64,000 nucleotides of DNA from Polaribacter sp. SA4-10 (GTDB lineage Bacteria; Bacteroidota; Bacteroidia; Flavobacteriales; Flavobacteriaceae): positions 2,987,573-3,051,572 of the forward strand of contig NZ_CP019331.1 of assembly GCF_002163835.1 (NCBI RefSeq), in the 5' to 3' direction. The position numbers and the translations under genes were made by a program. Shown here in pieces: positions 53,599 through 62,443 of this stretch. Below the pieces are notes generated by a model that was not told the origin of the DNA, did no database searches, and saw nothing but the letters and a program-made list of their open reading frames with translations. Position 1 is the stretch's first letter. Each line of letters starts with the position of its first letter.

Positions 53599-54324
53599 TT
53601 GAGATATTTTATAGAACTTTCATATAACGGAAAAAAATATCATGGTTGGCAAATTCAACCAGATGCAATTTCTGTACAAGAGAAATTAAATTATGCAATA
53701 AGTACAATTTTGCAAAAAAAAATTGAAGTTGTTGGAGCAGGAAGAACAGATACAGGTGTTCATGCTTCACAAATGTTTGCTCATTTTGATGTAGATTTAG
53801 AGTTAAAAGCTAATGTTGTCTTTAGATTAAATTCCATTTTACCAGATGATATTACAGTCTATGAGGTTTTATTAGTAGACGATGAAAAACACGCTAGATT
53901 TGACGCTTTAAGTAGAAGTTATGAATATAGAATTTGGTTAGGAAGAAATCCTTTTTTGTTAGATTTTTCTTGGCAAATTCATTCTCAAGATCTTACTATT
54001 TCTTTGATGAATGAAGCTGCAAGTTTATTATTAGAATATGAAAATTTTCAATGTTTTTCTAAAGTTAAAACTGAAGTTTACACTTTTAATTGTAATGTAA
54101 CTGAAGCAATTTGGAAATTAGAGGGAAAAGAATTGGTATTTTATATTTCAGCAAACCGTTTTTTAAGAAATATGGTTAGAGCAATTGTTGGTACTCTTGT
54201 AGATGTTGGTTTAGGTAAAGTTACCGTAGCAGATTTTAGAGCCATAATAGAAAGTAGAGATAGGGGTAATGCTGGGTTGTCAGTTCCTGCTAAAGGGTTA
54301 TTTTTAACAAATATAAATTATTAA
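53599..54324 (+). CDS. truA: tRNA pseudouridine synthase A
   Basis: It modifies U38-40 of the tRNA anticodon arm. The catalytic region AGRTDTGVHA holds the essential Asp; RYFIELSYNGKKYHGWQIQP opens the fold, and SRSYEYRIW and ANRFLRNMVRAIVGTL are typical. The TTG at 53599 gives MRYFIELSYNG, the usual family start. The ATG at 53578 would add seven residues and lies at the promoter box, so it is less likely but possible. An ABC exporter gene follows 3 nt later. Confidence 0.93.
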   Translation: MRYFIELSYNGKKYHGWQIQPDAISVQEKLNYAISTILQKKIEVVGAGRTDTGVHASQMFAHFDVDLELKANVVFRLNSILPDDITVYEVLLVDDEKHARFDALSRSYEYRIWLGRNPFLLDFSWQIHSQDLTISLMNEAASLLLEYENFQCFSKVKTEVYTFNCNVTEAIWKLEGKELVFYISANRFLRNMVRAIVGTLVDVGLGKVTVADFRAIIESRDRGNAGLSVPAKGLFLTNINY

Positions 54325-54327
54325 GTT

Positions 54328-56094
54328 TTGGCAGAAAAGACAGGAAAAGCATTCGATTTACAGATATTCTCACGATTAATGAGATATGCCAAACGTTATA
54401 AATTAAAGTTTTTTATAGCTGCGAGTTCTACTATTTTATTATCAATTGTTTCATTATTAAATCCGTATATCTTATCAGAAGCTATAGATTCTTATATTGT
54501 AAAAAAAGATACTGAAGGTCTTGTATTTAGTGTACTAATAATGTTTAGCATATTAATAGTAGAAGTGTTATTGCGTTTTGTATTTATTTATTTTGCAAAT
54601 TGGGTTGGACAGCATATTATTAGAGATATAAGAGCAAAAATTTTTAGACATATTTTACAGTTTAAAATGTCTTATTTTGATACGAATTCAGTTGGTAAAT
54701 TAGTTACAAGGGTTGTTTCTGATATAGAAACTATTGCAGCATTTTTTAGTAACGGAGTCTTTACAATTGTAAGTGATATTTTACAAATGTTTGCCGTTGC
54801 AATATTAATGTTTTTCCTAAATTGGAAGTTGGCATTAATTGCTTTGGCAGTTTTACCTATTTTAATTTATGCAACAAAAATATTTCAAACTGCTATAAAA
54901 TCTACATTTCAAGAAGTTAGAAATCAAGTTGCTAATTTAAATGGTTTTGTACAAGAAAGAGTTACTGGAATGAAGATTGTACAGTTGTTTAATCGTGAAA
55001 AAATAGAGTATAAAAACTTTATGGAGATTAATAACAAACACAAAAAAGCATATATAAAAACAATTTGGTTTTTTTCTATTTTCTTCCCAATTGCAGAAAT
55101 TTTATCTTCCATAGGAATTGGTTTAATAGTTTGGTTTGGAAGTAAGCAAATAATTACAGGCGAAGTTCCAGGTCCAGGAAAAGTAATCGCTTTTGTACAA
55201 ATGGCACAAATGCTATTTAGACCTTTGCGTCAAATTGCTGATAAATTTAACCAATTACAAATGGGAATTGTTTCTGGTGAACGTGTTTTTAAGGTGATTG
55301 ATACACATAGTAGTATTGCTAAAAGCGGAACAATTAATGTAACAAAATTAAAAGGAAATATTCAATTTAAAGATGTTCGATTCAGCTATGTAAAAGAGGA
55401 AGAAGTTTTAAAAGGAATTTCTTTTGATGTAAAAAGCGGACAAACTGTTGCAATTGTAGGGGCAACTGGAGCAGGGAAATCTACAATTATCAATTTAATT
55501 AATCGTTTTTATGAAATTGATAGTGGATCTATTTCTATAGATACTATTTCTGTTAATGAGTATACTTTAGAAAGTTTAAGAAAACAAGTAGCTATTGTTT
55601 TACAAGACGTGTTTTTGTTCTCAGATTCTATTTTGAATAATATTACGCTAAAAAACGAAAATATTACTACGCAAGAAGTTGAAGAAGCAGCAAAACAAAT
55701 TGGTATTCATGATTTTATTATGACACTTCCTGGAGGGTATCAATATAATGTAAAAGAACGTGGAGCAATGCTGTCATCAGGTCAAAGACAACTAATCGCT
55801 TTTTTACGTGCTTATGTAAGTAAACCAAGTATTTTAATTTTAGATGAAGCAACATCATCTGTAGATGCTCATGCAGAGCAAATGATTCAATATGCTACAG
55901 AAACAATTACAAAAGGACGAACTTCTATTGTAATTGCACATAGATTGGCAACTATAAAAAAGGCAGATAAAATTATTGTCATGGACAAAGGTTACATCGT
56001 TGAAGAAGGTACACATCAAGAATTATTAGAAAAAGAAGATGGGTATTATAAAAACCTATATGACAAACAATTTGGTTTGGATAAAGCCTCTTAA
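54328..56094 (+). CDS. ABC exporter, fused permease-ATPase (MsbA-like)
   Basis: 588 aa starting at TTG 54328. Six transmembrane helices (about 25-310) are fused to an ATPase domain. That domain has Walker A VGATGAGKST (K384), Q-loop VLQDVFLFSD, signature LSSGQRQL, Walker B ILILDEATSS and H-loop IVIAHRL. It acts as a homodimer or heterodimer exporting a lipid or peptide; MsbA-type lipid export is likely but not proven. It is coupled to truA, 3 nt after its stop, and converges with cdaA. Confidence 0.9.
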   Translation: MAEKTGKAFDLQIFSRLMRYAKRYKLKFFIAASSTILLSIVSLLNPYILSEAIDSYIVKKDTEGLVFSVLIMFSILIVEVLLRFVFIYFANWVGQHIIRDIRAKIFRHILQFKMSYFDTNSVGKLVTRVVSDIETIAAFFSNGVFTIVSDILQMFAVAILMFFLNWKLALIALAVLPILIYATKIFQTAIKSTFQEVRNQVANLNGFVQERVTGMKIVQLFNREKIEYKNFMEINNKHKKAYIKTIWFFSIFFPIAEILSSIGIGLIVWFGSKQIITGEVPGPGKVIAFVQMAQMLFRPLRQIADKFNQLQMGIVSGERVFKVIDTHSSIAKSGTINVTKLKGNIQFKDVRFSYVKEEEVLKGISFDVKSGQTVAIVGATGAGKSTIINLINRFYEIDSGSISIDTISVNEYTLESLRKQVAIVLQDVFLFSDSILNNITLKNENITTQEVEEAAKQIGIHDFIMTLPGGYQYNVKERGAMLSSGQRQLIAFLRAYVSKPSILILDEATSSVDAHAEQMIQYATETITKGRTSIVIAHRLATIKKADKIIVMDKGYIVEEGTHQELLEKEDGYYKNLYDKQFGLDKAS

Positions 56095-56103
56095 TTTTTT
56101 TAT

Positions 56104-56880
56104 TTACATTAAATCTTTTCTAAGTTTCTCGTTGAGTTCTGTGTAATCAGAAAACAGTACAAATTCACCATCTTTTATATAAGAAATTTCACCAGTTTCT
56201 TCAGAAACTAATAAACAAACGGCATCTGTTTTTTCAGAGACACCAATGGCTGCTCTGTGACGTAACCCAAACCTTGATGGAATTTTTGTACTATCAGAAA
56301 TTGGTAAAACCACTCTTGTAGCTACAATAAAATTATCTCTAATAACTAAAGCTCCATCATGTAAAGGACTGTTTTTATAAAAAATACTTTGTAAGATAGC
56401 TTCATTTACTAAAGCATTCATTTTATCACCAGTATTTATTAAAAAATCTAAACTGTTTGTTCGTTCAATTACAATTAAAGCCCCTGTTTTAGTTTTTGAT
56501 AAATTTTCACAAGCATCTAATATGATTTCTGTATCAACTTCTAAAGCTATTTCTGTTTGTAAAAACTTTAATTGCTTAAAAAAATTTCTTTTGCTTGTAA
56601 AGTTTGTAGTTCCAATCATTAATAAAAATTTTCTAATTTCTTGCTGAAAAACAATGATTAAAGCAATAACACCACCAGATAAAAGGTATCCTAAAATACC
56701 ACTTAGCATCTCCATTTTTAAGGCCAAAGTAACTTGCCAAATAATAAAAATTAAAGCGATTCCTATAACAATATTTATAGCAACAGTGCCTTTTAAAAGT
56801 TTATAAATATAATAGAGTAATATTGCTACAAGTAAAATATCTAAGACATCTAAAAGTGAAAATTCAATAAAATCGAACAT
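56104..56880 (-). CDS. cdaA: diadenylate cyclase CdaA
   Basis: 258 aa. Three N-terminal helices (about 8-75) are followed by a DisA_N domain with the cyclase motifs DGALVIRDN (DGA) and RFGLRHRAAIG (RHR). It makes the second messenger c-di-AMP at the membrane. The start at 56880 lies 33 nt beyond the folP stop, in an operon with folP and the LOG gene upstream. Confidence 0.95.
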   Translation of the reverse strand: MFDFIEFSLLDVLDILLVAILLYYIYKLLKGTVAINIVIGIALIFIIWQVTLALKMEMLSGILGYLLSGGVIALIIVFQQEIRKFLLMIGTTNFTSKRNFFKQLKFLQTEIALEVDTEIILDACENLSKTKTGALIVIERTNSLDFLINTGDKMNALVNEAILQSIFYKNSPLHDGALVIRDNFIVATRVVLPISDSTKIPSRFGLRHRAAIGVSEKTDAVCLLVSEETGEISYIKDGEFVLFSDYTELNEKLRKDLM

Positions 56881-56913
56881 AAAAATTGACTGATTTTAGG
56901 CTAAAGTACGAAA

Positions 56914-57735
56914 TTACTTCAGTTGGTCCACAATTTTAATAGCTTCTAAAGCTTCTTTTACATCATGAACGCGTAAAATATTTGCACCATTTAAAAGTGC
57001 AATTGTATTTGCAGAAGTTGTTGCGTTTAAAGCTTCTTGTGCAGAAATATCTAAGGTTTTATATAACATAGATTTTCTTGAAATTCCTGCTAAAATAGGC
57101 GTGTCTAAGTTTTTAAAAAGTGATAAATTTTTAAGAATATCAAAATTATGTGTTGTTGTTTTTCCAAAACCAAAACCAACATCAATAATGATATCATTTA
57201 ATTTTAGTTGATGTAATTTATGAATCTGTTCTGCAAAAAAGGAAATGATTTCTTGAGTTACATCTCTATAAACAGGGTTTTTTTGCATGTTTTGTGGGGT
57301 TCCTAACATGTGCATTAAAATATACGGAACTTGAAGGTTTGCAACAGTTTCAAACATATTTTCATCCATTTTTCCTCCAGAAATATCGTTTACAATTGCT
57401 GCTCCAGAATTAATAGTTTCTTCAGCAATTTTACTTCTAAAAGTATCTACAGAAATAATTATTTCAGGAAAGTTTTTAACTAATAAATTAATAACAGGAA
57501 CAATTCTTTGTCCTTCTTCCTCTTCAGAAACATGTGTTGCTCCAGGTCTAGAGGAGTAGGCACCAACATCAATAAAAGTAGCTCCTTCAGAAAGCATTTT
57601 TTCTGTTTGAGAAAGAATTTCAGCTTCGTTTTTATAGTTGCCTCCATCAAAAAATGAATCTGGCGTAATATTTAAAATTCCCATCACTTTTGGTGATGAT
57701 AAATTGATTAAGTTTCCTTTGCAATTAATTGTCAT
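56914..57735 (-). CDS. folP: dihydropteroate synthase
   Basis: 273 aa TIM-barrel. MGILNITPDSFFDGG, FIDVGAYSSRPGA, SVDTFRSKIA, IVNDISGG, DVGFGFGKT and LAGISRKS are the pterin/pABA-binding signatures. It makes the dihydropteroate intermediate of folate. It lies 1 nt after the LOG-family stop and upstream of cdaA on the same strand. Confidence 0.96.
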   Translation of the reverse strand: MTINCKGNLINLSSPKVMGILNITPDSFFDGGNYKNEAEILSQTEKMLSEGATFIDVGAYSSRPGATHVSEEEEGQRIVPVINLLVKNFPEIIISVDTFRSKIAEETINSGAAIVNDISGGKMDENMFETVANLQVPYILMHMLGTPQNMQKNPVYRDVTQEIISFFAEQIHKLHQLKLNDIIIDVGFGFGKTTTHNFDILKNLSLFKNLDTPILAGISRKSMLYKTLDISAQEALNATTSANTIALLNGANILRVHDVKEALEAIKIVDQLK

Positions 57736-57736
57736 C

Positions 57737-58318
57737 TTAAGATACTACTTTATTAATTACGTGCACAATTTCCGGTGCTTTGTAATTGTTCATTTTTTGC
57801 ATTAATTCATTTACAGTAGTAGCAACTAATAACAATTCTCTGTTTTGTGGTTTTATATACCCTTCTTCAACCATTTTGTCTAATTGTTGCAAAGTAGCAT
57901 CAAAAAAACCGTTTACATTTAGCAATCCAACAGGTTTTTGTTCAATATGTAATTGTCCTAAAGTAAGTGCTTCAAAAAGTTCGTCTAGCGTTCCAAATCC
58001 GCCAGGTAAAGTAATATAACCGTCAATTAATTTACTCATAATTACTTTTCGGTCGCTCATTTTTTTACAAACAATCATTTCTTCAACTCCAGAATGAACA
58101 ACTTCTTCATGTTCTAATAATTTAGGAATTACGCCAATAACGTCACCATTATGAGCTAAAATTGTATCAGAAATAATTCCCATCATTCCAATTTTTCCAC
58201 CACCATAAACCAGTCCTATGTTCTTTTCAGCAAAATAATTTCCTAATTCTATAGCAGCTTCTTTGTAAATAGGGTTAAATCCTAAACTAGAACCACAAAA
58301 AACAACAATTTTTTTCAT
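57737..58318 (-). CDS. LOG-family protein (TIGR00730)
   Basis: 193 aa Rossmann-fold protein with FCGSSLGFNPIY, YGGGKIGMMG and the family motif PGGFGTLDELFEALT. LOG proteins release free cytokinin-type bases or act as nucleotide 5'-monophosphate phosphoribohydrolases; in bacteria the role is often housekeeping. It is the first gene of a run with folP and cdaA. Confidence 0.92.
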   Translation of the reverse strand: MKKIVVFCGSSLGFNPIYKEAAIELGNYFAEKNIGLVYGGGKIGMMGIISDTILAHNGDVIGVIPKLLEHEEVVHSGVEEMIVCKKMSDRKVIMSKLIDGYITLPGGFGTLDELFEALTLGQLHIEQKPVGLLNVNGFFDATLQQLDKMVEEGYIKPQNRELLLVATTVNELMQKMNNYKAPEIVHVINKVVS

Positions 58319-58371
58319 AAATGAGTTGATAAATTCATGGTAAAAATAAATGAATTGCGTTTAAGTTTTAC

Positions 58372-58379
58372 TATTTTTG
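58372..58379 (+). promoter_or_regulatory. promoter -7 box of the DUF1599 gene (TATTTTTG)
   Basis: It lies 24 nt before ATG 58404 and overlaps the in-frame TTG at 58377, which is therefore rejected as a start. Confidence 0.55.
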
Positions 58380-58403
58380 ATAAAATACTTTTTTATTAAG
58401 AAG

Positions 58404-58937
58404 ATGCAAGATACCTCAAAACAATACGATGCTGTTATAGAAGAATGTAGAAGTTTGTTCATTAAAAAGATGAGCGATTATGGAAGTGCGTGGCGTATTT
58501 TAAGGTTACCCTCTTTAACAGATCAGATATTTATAAAAGCACAAAGAATTAGACAGTTACAAGAAAATGAGGTTAGAAAAGTAGAGGAAGGTGAAAAATC
58601 TGAATTTATTGGAATCATCAATTATTCTATAATGGCGTTAATTCAGTTGGAATTAGGTGTTGTTGAAAACCCAGATTTAAATACGGAACAAGCAACCGTT
58701 TTGTATGACAAGCATAGTACAATTACCAAAGAATTAATGATGAATAAAAATCATGATTATGGTGAAGCTTGGCGAGAAATGCGTGTTTCTAGTTTAACAG
58801 ATTTAATCTTACAAAAATTATTACGTGTAAAACAAATTGAAGACAATAAAGGCAAAACGATTGTTTCTGAAGGAATTGATGCAAATTACCAAGACATGAT
58901 TAATTATGCCGTTTTTGCAATGATTCATCTGGGTTAA
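58404..58937 (+). CDS. DUF1599 protein
   Basis: 177 aa from MQDTSKQYDAVIEEC. An internal duplication is obvious: ECRSLFIKKMSDYGSAWRIL, LRLPSLTDQIFIKAQRIRQL versus HSTITKELMMNKNHDYGEAW, MRVSSLTDLILQKLLRVKQI. The HDYG/SDYG histidine/aspartate motif recurs. Members of the family are compared to MazG-like or all-alpha nucleotide-binding proteins, but no activity is established. The preceding folP-LOG run is divergent. Confidence 0.85.
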   Translation: MQDTSKQYDAVIEECRSLFIKKMSDYGSAWRILRLPSLTDQIFIKAQRIRQLQENEVRKVEEGEKSEFIGIINYSIMALIQLELGVVENPDLNTEQATVLYDKHSTITKELMMNKNHDYGEAWREMRVSSLTDLILQKLLRVKQIEDNKGKTIVSEGIDANYQDMINYAVFAMIHLG

Positions 58938-59022
58938 AGAGTTACAGCGTTATTGTCATTGCGAAGAACGAAACAAGCTACCAAAATATTTATTTAGAGA
59001 TTTTTTTTTAAAAAGAATAATT
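58938..59022. repeat. short gap with TGTCATTGCGAAG-type repeat
   Basis: 58953-58968 reads TTGTCATTGCGAAGAA and is followed by CGAAACAAGC, a common dispersed repeat motif in these genomes. Its inverse is near 46955-46972. Confidence 0.45.
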
Positions 59023-59985
59023 ATGAAAATACTAGTACACATTGCAAGAATAATAGTAGCTGCTTTATTTATATTCTCGGGCTTCGTAAAATTGGTAGAT
59101 CCAATAGGTTCTCAATACAAGTTTCAAGAATATTTTTCTGAAAGTGTTTTAAATATGGAATTTTTAATTCCTTATGCATTACCATTTTCTATTCTTTTAA
59201 TTATTGCAGAAATCCTTTTAGGAGTAATGCTTTTAATTGGTTTTAGATCTAAACTTACAGTTTGGAGTTTGTTTATGTTAACGTTGGTTTTCTTGTTTTT
59301 AACTTGGTATTCTGCCTATTATAATAAAGTGACAGATTGTGGTTGTTTTGGTGATGCAATAAAATTATCAACTTGGGGAACCTTTTATAAAAACGTTATT
59401 TTAATAGCATTAATTGCGCTGTTATTATTCAGAATTAAAGATGTTAAAAATATCTTCTCTGATAAAATTGGTAAAATTCTTACTTTTTTATCATTAGCTG
59501 GTTTTCTATTTATTGTGCAACATGTTTTAACACATTTGCCAATTATAGATTTTAGAGCGTATGCAATTGGTAAAAACATTCAAGAAGGAATGGAGTATAA
59601 AGATGATGGAGAAATTCCTCCGGTTCATGATTTTATGTTAGAAGATGCTCAAGCAGATTTAGCGCCAGAATTGTTAGCAAAGGAAAAAGTGATGTTGGTA
59701 ATTCTTTATAATTTAAGTAAATCTGATGAAAACGGATTTCCAGCAATTAAAAAAGTGGCCAATGAAGCTATTAATAAAGGATACACTGTTTATGGAGTTT
59801 CAGCTTCTTTTTCAGACGATTTAATCTTGGCGCAAAACAAATACAATTTACCCTTCGATTTTCTTTTCTGTGATGAAACTACATTGAAAACCATGATTAG
59901 AGCAAATCCTGGAGTTATTATTTTAGACAAAGGAACTATTGTAGATAAAAAGAATTGGATAGATGTAGATGATTTAGAATTGTAA
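59023..59985 (+). CDS. DoxX/MauE-like membrane protein with thioredoxin-like tail
   Basis: 320 aa. The first half (about 1-165) has four or five helices of DoxX/MauE type (ARIIVAALFIFSGFVKLVDP), with a cysteine motif DCGCFGD between helices. The second half looks like a thioredoxin-fold region (VMLVILYNLSK...YTVYGVSASF...), but no active-site CxxC is visible. The Bacteroidota homologues (BT_3928-like) are uncharacterised. It converges with the CLC gene. Confidence 0.8.
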   Translation: MKILVHIARIIVAALFIFSGFVKLVDPIGSQYKFQEYFSESVLNMEFLIPYALPFSILLIIAEILLGVMLLIGFRSKLTVWSLFMLTLVFLFLTWYSAYYNKVTDCGCFGDAIKLSTWGTFYKNVILIALIALLLFRIKDVKNIFSDKIGKILTFLSLAGFLFIVQHVLTHLPIIDFRAYAIGKNIQEGMEYKDDGEIPPVHDFMLEDAQADLAPELLAKEKVMLVILYNLSKSDENGFPAIKKVANEAINKGYTVYGVSASFSDDLILAQNKYNLPFDFLFCDETTLKTMIRANPGVIILDKGTIVDKKNWIDVDDLEL

Positions 59986-60006
59986 AATACGTTACATTCT
60001 AAACAA

Positions 60007-61308
60007 TTACTTTTTATTTCTTTTCTGTTCAATTTCAGTTAGAGTTAGCCCTTTTTCATTTTTATAAAATAAATGTTTTGGGCTTCCAATAATCTGAGAA
60101 GTATAAATACCTGAATGCCCAGAAAACAAATAAGAAGTTGTACAAGCTAAGGCAATAAAAACACCAGATTCTATTCCAAACAATTCAATTCCCATTATTG
60201 TACACGCAATTGGAGTGTTTGTTGCGCCTGCAAAAACAGCTACAAATCCCATTCCTGCTAATAATGGCATTGGCATAGGAATAAACCAAATTAAAACATT
60301 TCCTAAGGTAGCTCCTATAAAGAATAATGGCGTTACTTCTCCTCCTTTAAAACCAGCTCCTAAAGTGAAAGAAGTGAATAATAATTTTAGGAAGAAATCA
60401 TAAGAATTAAGATCAATATTAAAAGCATCTACAATAGTCGGTACACCCAATCCTATATATTTTGTAGTTCCCATAAGGTACCAAGTAACGGCTAATATAG
60501 CGCCACCAATTACCGGACGAAGTGGAGGGTATTTAATGTTTTTCTTAAATAAATTCCCCCAAAAATGAGTGGATTTTGAAAACAATAAACTTACCAGTCC
60601 AAAAATAATACCCGCTAATAAAGACCATAAAATGGTTGCTGGCGTTAGTTCTGCAATCGTTGAAATAGTATAATGTGTGTGATGAGAAATTTGCCAAACG
60701 TCACAAAAATAGTTTGCAAAAATAGCAGCTAAAAAACTGGGTATAATGGCATCAAATTTTATTCTACCAATAACCATTACTTCTAAAGCAAAAATTGCAC
60801 CTGCTAAAGGAGTTCCAAAAACAGATGAAAAACCTGCACTTATACCAGCAACTAATATAATTTTTCTATCTAAATTAGAAAGCTTAAAAATTTTTGTAAA
60901 CTGATCTGCAATTGCACCACCAATTTGTACAGCAGTTCCTTCACGTCCTGCAGAACCGCCAAATAAATGAGTAAGTATCGTTCCTATAAAAACTAAAGGC
61001 GCCATTTTAAAAGGAATTATATTTTTAGGAGAATGATATTCATCTATTAATAAATTGTTTCCTTTTACAACACTTTCTCCATAATAATGATAAGACAAAC
61101 CAATAACTAAACCAGCAATTGGTAACAGTGCAATAATCCACATATTGGCTTCTCTATAGTTTGTTGCCCACTCTAAAGTCCATAAAAAAACAGCAGAAGC
61201 ACTGCCTGTAAATGCACCAATTAGCAAAGCGATAAAACTCCATTTTAAAAGAAAAAGCAAAGAAAAGCTTTGTTCAAATGAAAGAAGTAATTTTTTAATT
61301 TTATCCAT
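60007..61308 (-). CDS. CLC-family anion transporter, probable fluoride/proton antiporter clade
   Basis: 433 aa with 12-16 hydrophobic segments. The anion-binding loop is KGNNLL (82-87) where chloride CLCs have GSGIP. GREGTAV (121-127, gating glutamate E123) carries T instead of P, and GFKGGEVTPLFFIGA completes the site. The GNN and GREGT variants are those I associate with the fluoride-exporting CLC-F clade. No fluoride riboswitch is visible in the 200 bp upstream. Whether it moves F- or Cl- needs testing; the family call is certain. Confidence 0.88.
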   Translation of the reverse strand: MDKIKKLLLSFEQSFSLLFLLKWSFIALLIGAFTGSASAVFLWTLEWATNYREANMWIIALLPIAGLVIGLSYHYYGESVVKGNNLLIDEYHSPKNIIPFKMAPLVFIGTILTHLFGGSAGREGTAVQIGGAIADQFTKIFKLSNLDRKIILVAGISAGFSSVFGTPLAGAIFALEVMVIGRIKFDAIIPSFLAAIFANYFCDVWQISHHTHYTISTIAELTPATILWSLLAGIIFGLVSLLFSKSTHFWGNLFKKNIKYPPLRPVIGGAILAVTWYLMGTTKYIGLGVPTIVDAFNIDLNSYDFFLKLLFTSFTLGAGFKGGEVTPLFFIGATLGNVLIWFIPMPMPLLAGMGFVAVFAGATNTPIACTIMGIELFGIESGVFIALACTTSYLFSGHSGIYTSQIIGSPKHLFYKNEKGLTLTEIEQKRNKK

Positions 61309-61395
61309 ATATTTTACATCCTCTTAAATAAAAGAAATTATTAGATTGGATGTCTAATAAAACCATTAAATAAGTCTTTAATTTAGGTTGTTTTG

Positions 61396-61403
61396 CAAAA
61401 GTA
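61396..61403 (-). promoter_or_regulatory. possible CLC gene promoter -7 box (TACTTTTG)
   Basis: Minus-strand TACTTTTG lies 87 nt before ATG 61308. A second match, TATATTTG, at 61406-61413 sits immediately upstream. Confidence 0.45.
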
Positions 61404-61514
61404 GACAAATATAAATAAAGTGATTATGCATCTTAAAAGAATCATTTTTGGACCAAATATTTTTCTTATTAAAAATTTATTGTAACTTGTTTTAAAAGAG
61501 ATATAATCAAAATT

Positions 61515-62216
61515 ATGAACGAATTTATCAATTACCAATCAGAAGATAATTATGCAATTATTACAATTAAAAACGGAAAAGCAAATGCAATTTCTCATGA
61601 AGTAATTGAAGGATTAAATGCAAGTTTAGACAAAGCTGAACAAGCTGATAAAGTTGTAATTTTAACAGGACAAACTGGAATTTTTTCTGCAGGTTTTGAT
61701 TTAAAAGTGATGACCAAATCTGCTGATTCAGCAAAAGAATTAGTAACAAAAGGTGCTACTTTATCTTTAAGAATGTTGTCTTTTTCGAAACCAATAATTG
61801 TGGCTTGCTCTGGCCATGCAATTGCAAAAGGCGCCTTTTTATTATTGTCTTCAGATTATAGAATTGGAGTAGAGGGCGATTTTAAAATTGGATTAAATGA
61901 AGTGCAAATTGGTATGACAATGCATCATGCAGGAATTGCAATTGCAAAAGCACGTTTGTCTGAAGTGTATTTAAACAGAAGTGTAAATAATGGAGAAATT
62001 TACAATCCAAAACAAGCGATTCATGCAGGTTTTTTAGATATTATTGTTGCTGAAGATCATTTGTTGCCAACTGCAATTAAGGTTGCAGAGATGTTTGCAA
62101 AACTAAATAAAAAAGCACACGCAGAAACAAAATTAAAAGTTAGAAAACATCATTTACAAGATTTACAAAATGCTATTAAATTGGATTTGAAAGCTGATAT
62201 TTCTTTAAACCCTTAA
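61515..62216 (+). CDS. enoyl-CoA hydratase/isomerase family (crotonase) protein
   Basis: 233 aa. The oxyanion-hole segments are FSAGFDLK and ACSGHAIAKGAFLLLS, and IGLNEVQIGMTM lies at the position of the catalytic glutamates. The acyl-CoA substrate cannot be told. It is shorter than a typical hydratase (about 260 aa) and its active-site residues are only partly conserved, so an isomerase or other crotonase role is possible. Confidence 0.85.
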   Translation: MNEFINYQSEDNYAIITIKNGKANAISHEVIEGLNASLDKAEQADKVVILTGQTGIFSAGFDLKVMTKSADSAKELVTKGATLSLRMLSFSKPIIVACSGHAIAKGAFLLLSSDYRIGVEGDFKIGLNEVQIGMTMHHAGIAIAKARLSEVYLNRSVNNGEIYNPKQAIHAGFLDIIVAEDHLLPTAIKVAEMFAKLNKKAHAETKLKVRKHHLQDLQNAIKLDLKADISLNP

Positions 62217-62443
62217 TTTTTAGTCATTGCTGTGAAGGTAGGAGTCCATAAATAAGTAGGTTTAGATTTCTGGCTTCACAAGAATCACAAAGCCATACGT
62301 TTAATGTATGCTATAAGAAACGTAGTGTTGCTAAAAATTGGAAAAATAGCTTAGCCCCGATTGAAGCAATTGTTTGAGCTCTTTTTTATTCCTTTTTCAG
62401 GATAAAAAAAGCGAGTGCGAAAAGCGGGAAATAGCTTCTAAAA
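62217..62443. repeat. intergenic repeats: imperfect palindrome and ATTGAAG-type repeat
   Basis: 62222-62294 forms an imperfect palindrome of the GTCATTCCTGCGAAGGCAGG type (GTCATTGCTGTGAAGGTAGG ... GGCTTCACAAGAATCAC). 62330-62430 contains CTAAAAATTGG, TTAGCCCCGATTGAAG and AAAAGCGGGAAATAGC, alignable with 46800-46880. No gene is present. Confidence 0.6.

Noticed and set aside
61309-61514. A fluoride riboswitch upstream of the CLC gene
   Set aside because: I see no conserved riboswitch core (such as the GG..GATGG..TTC and CTGATGRCTCC segments); only AT-rich sequence and -7 boxes.
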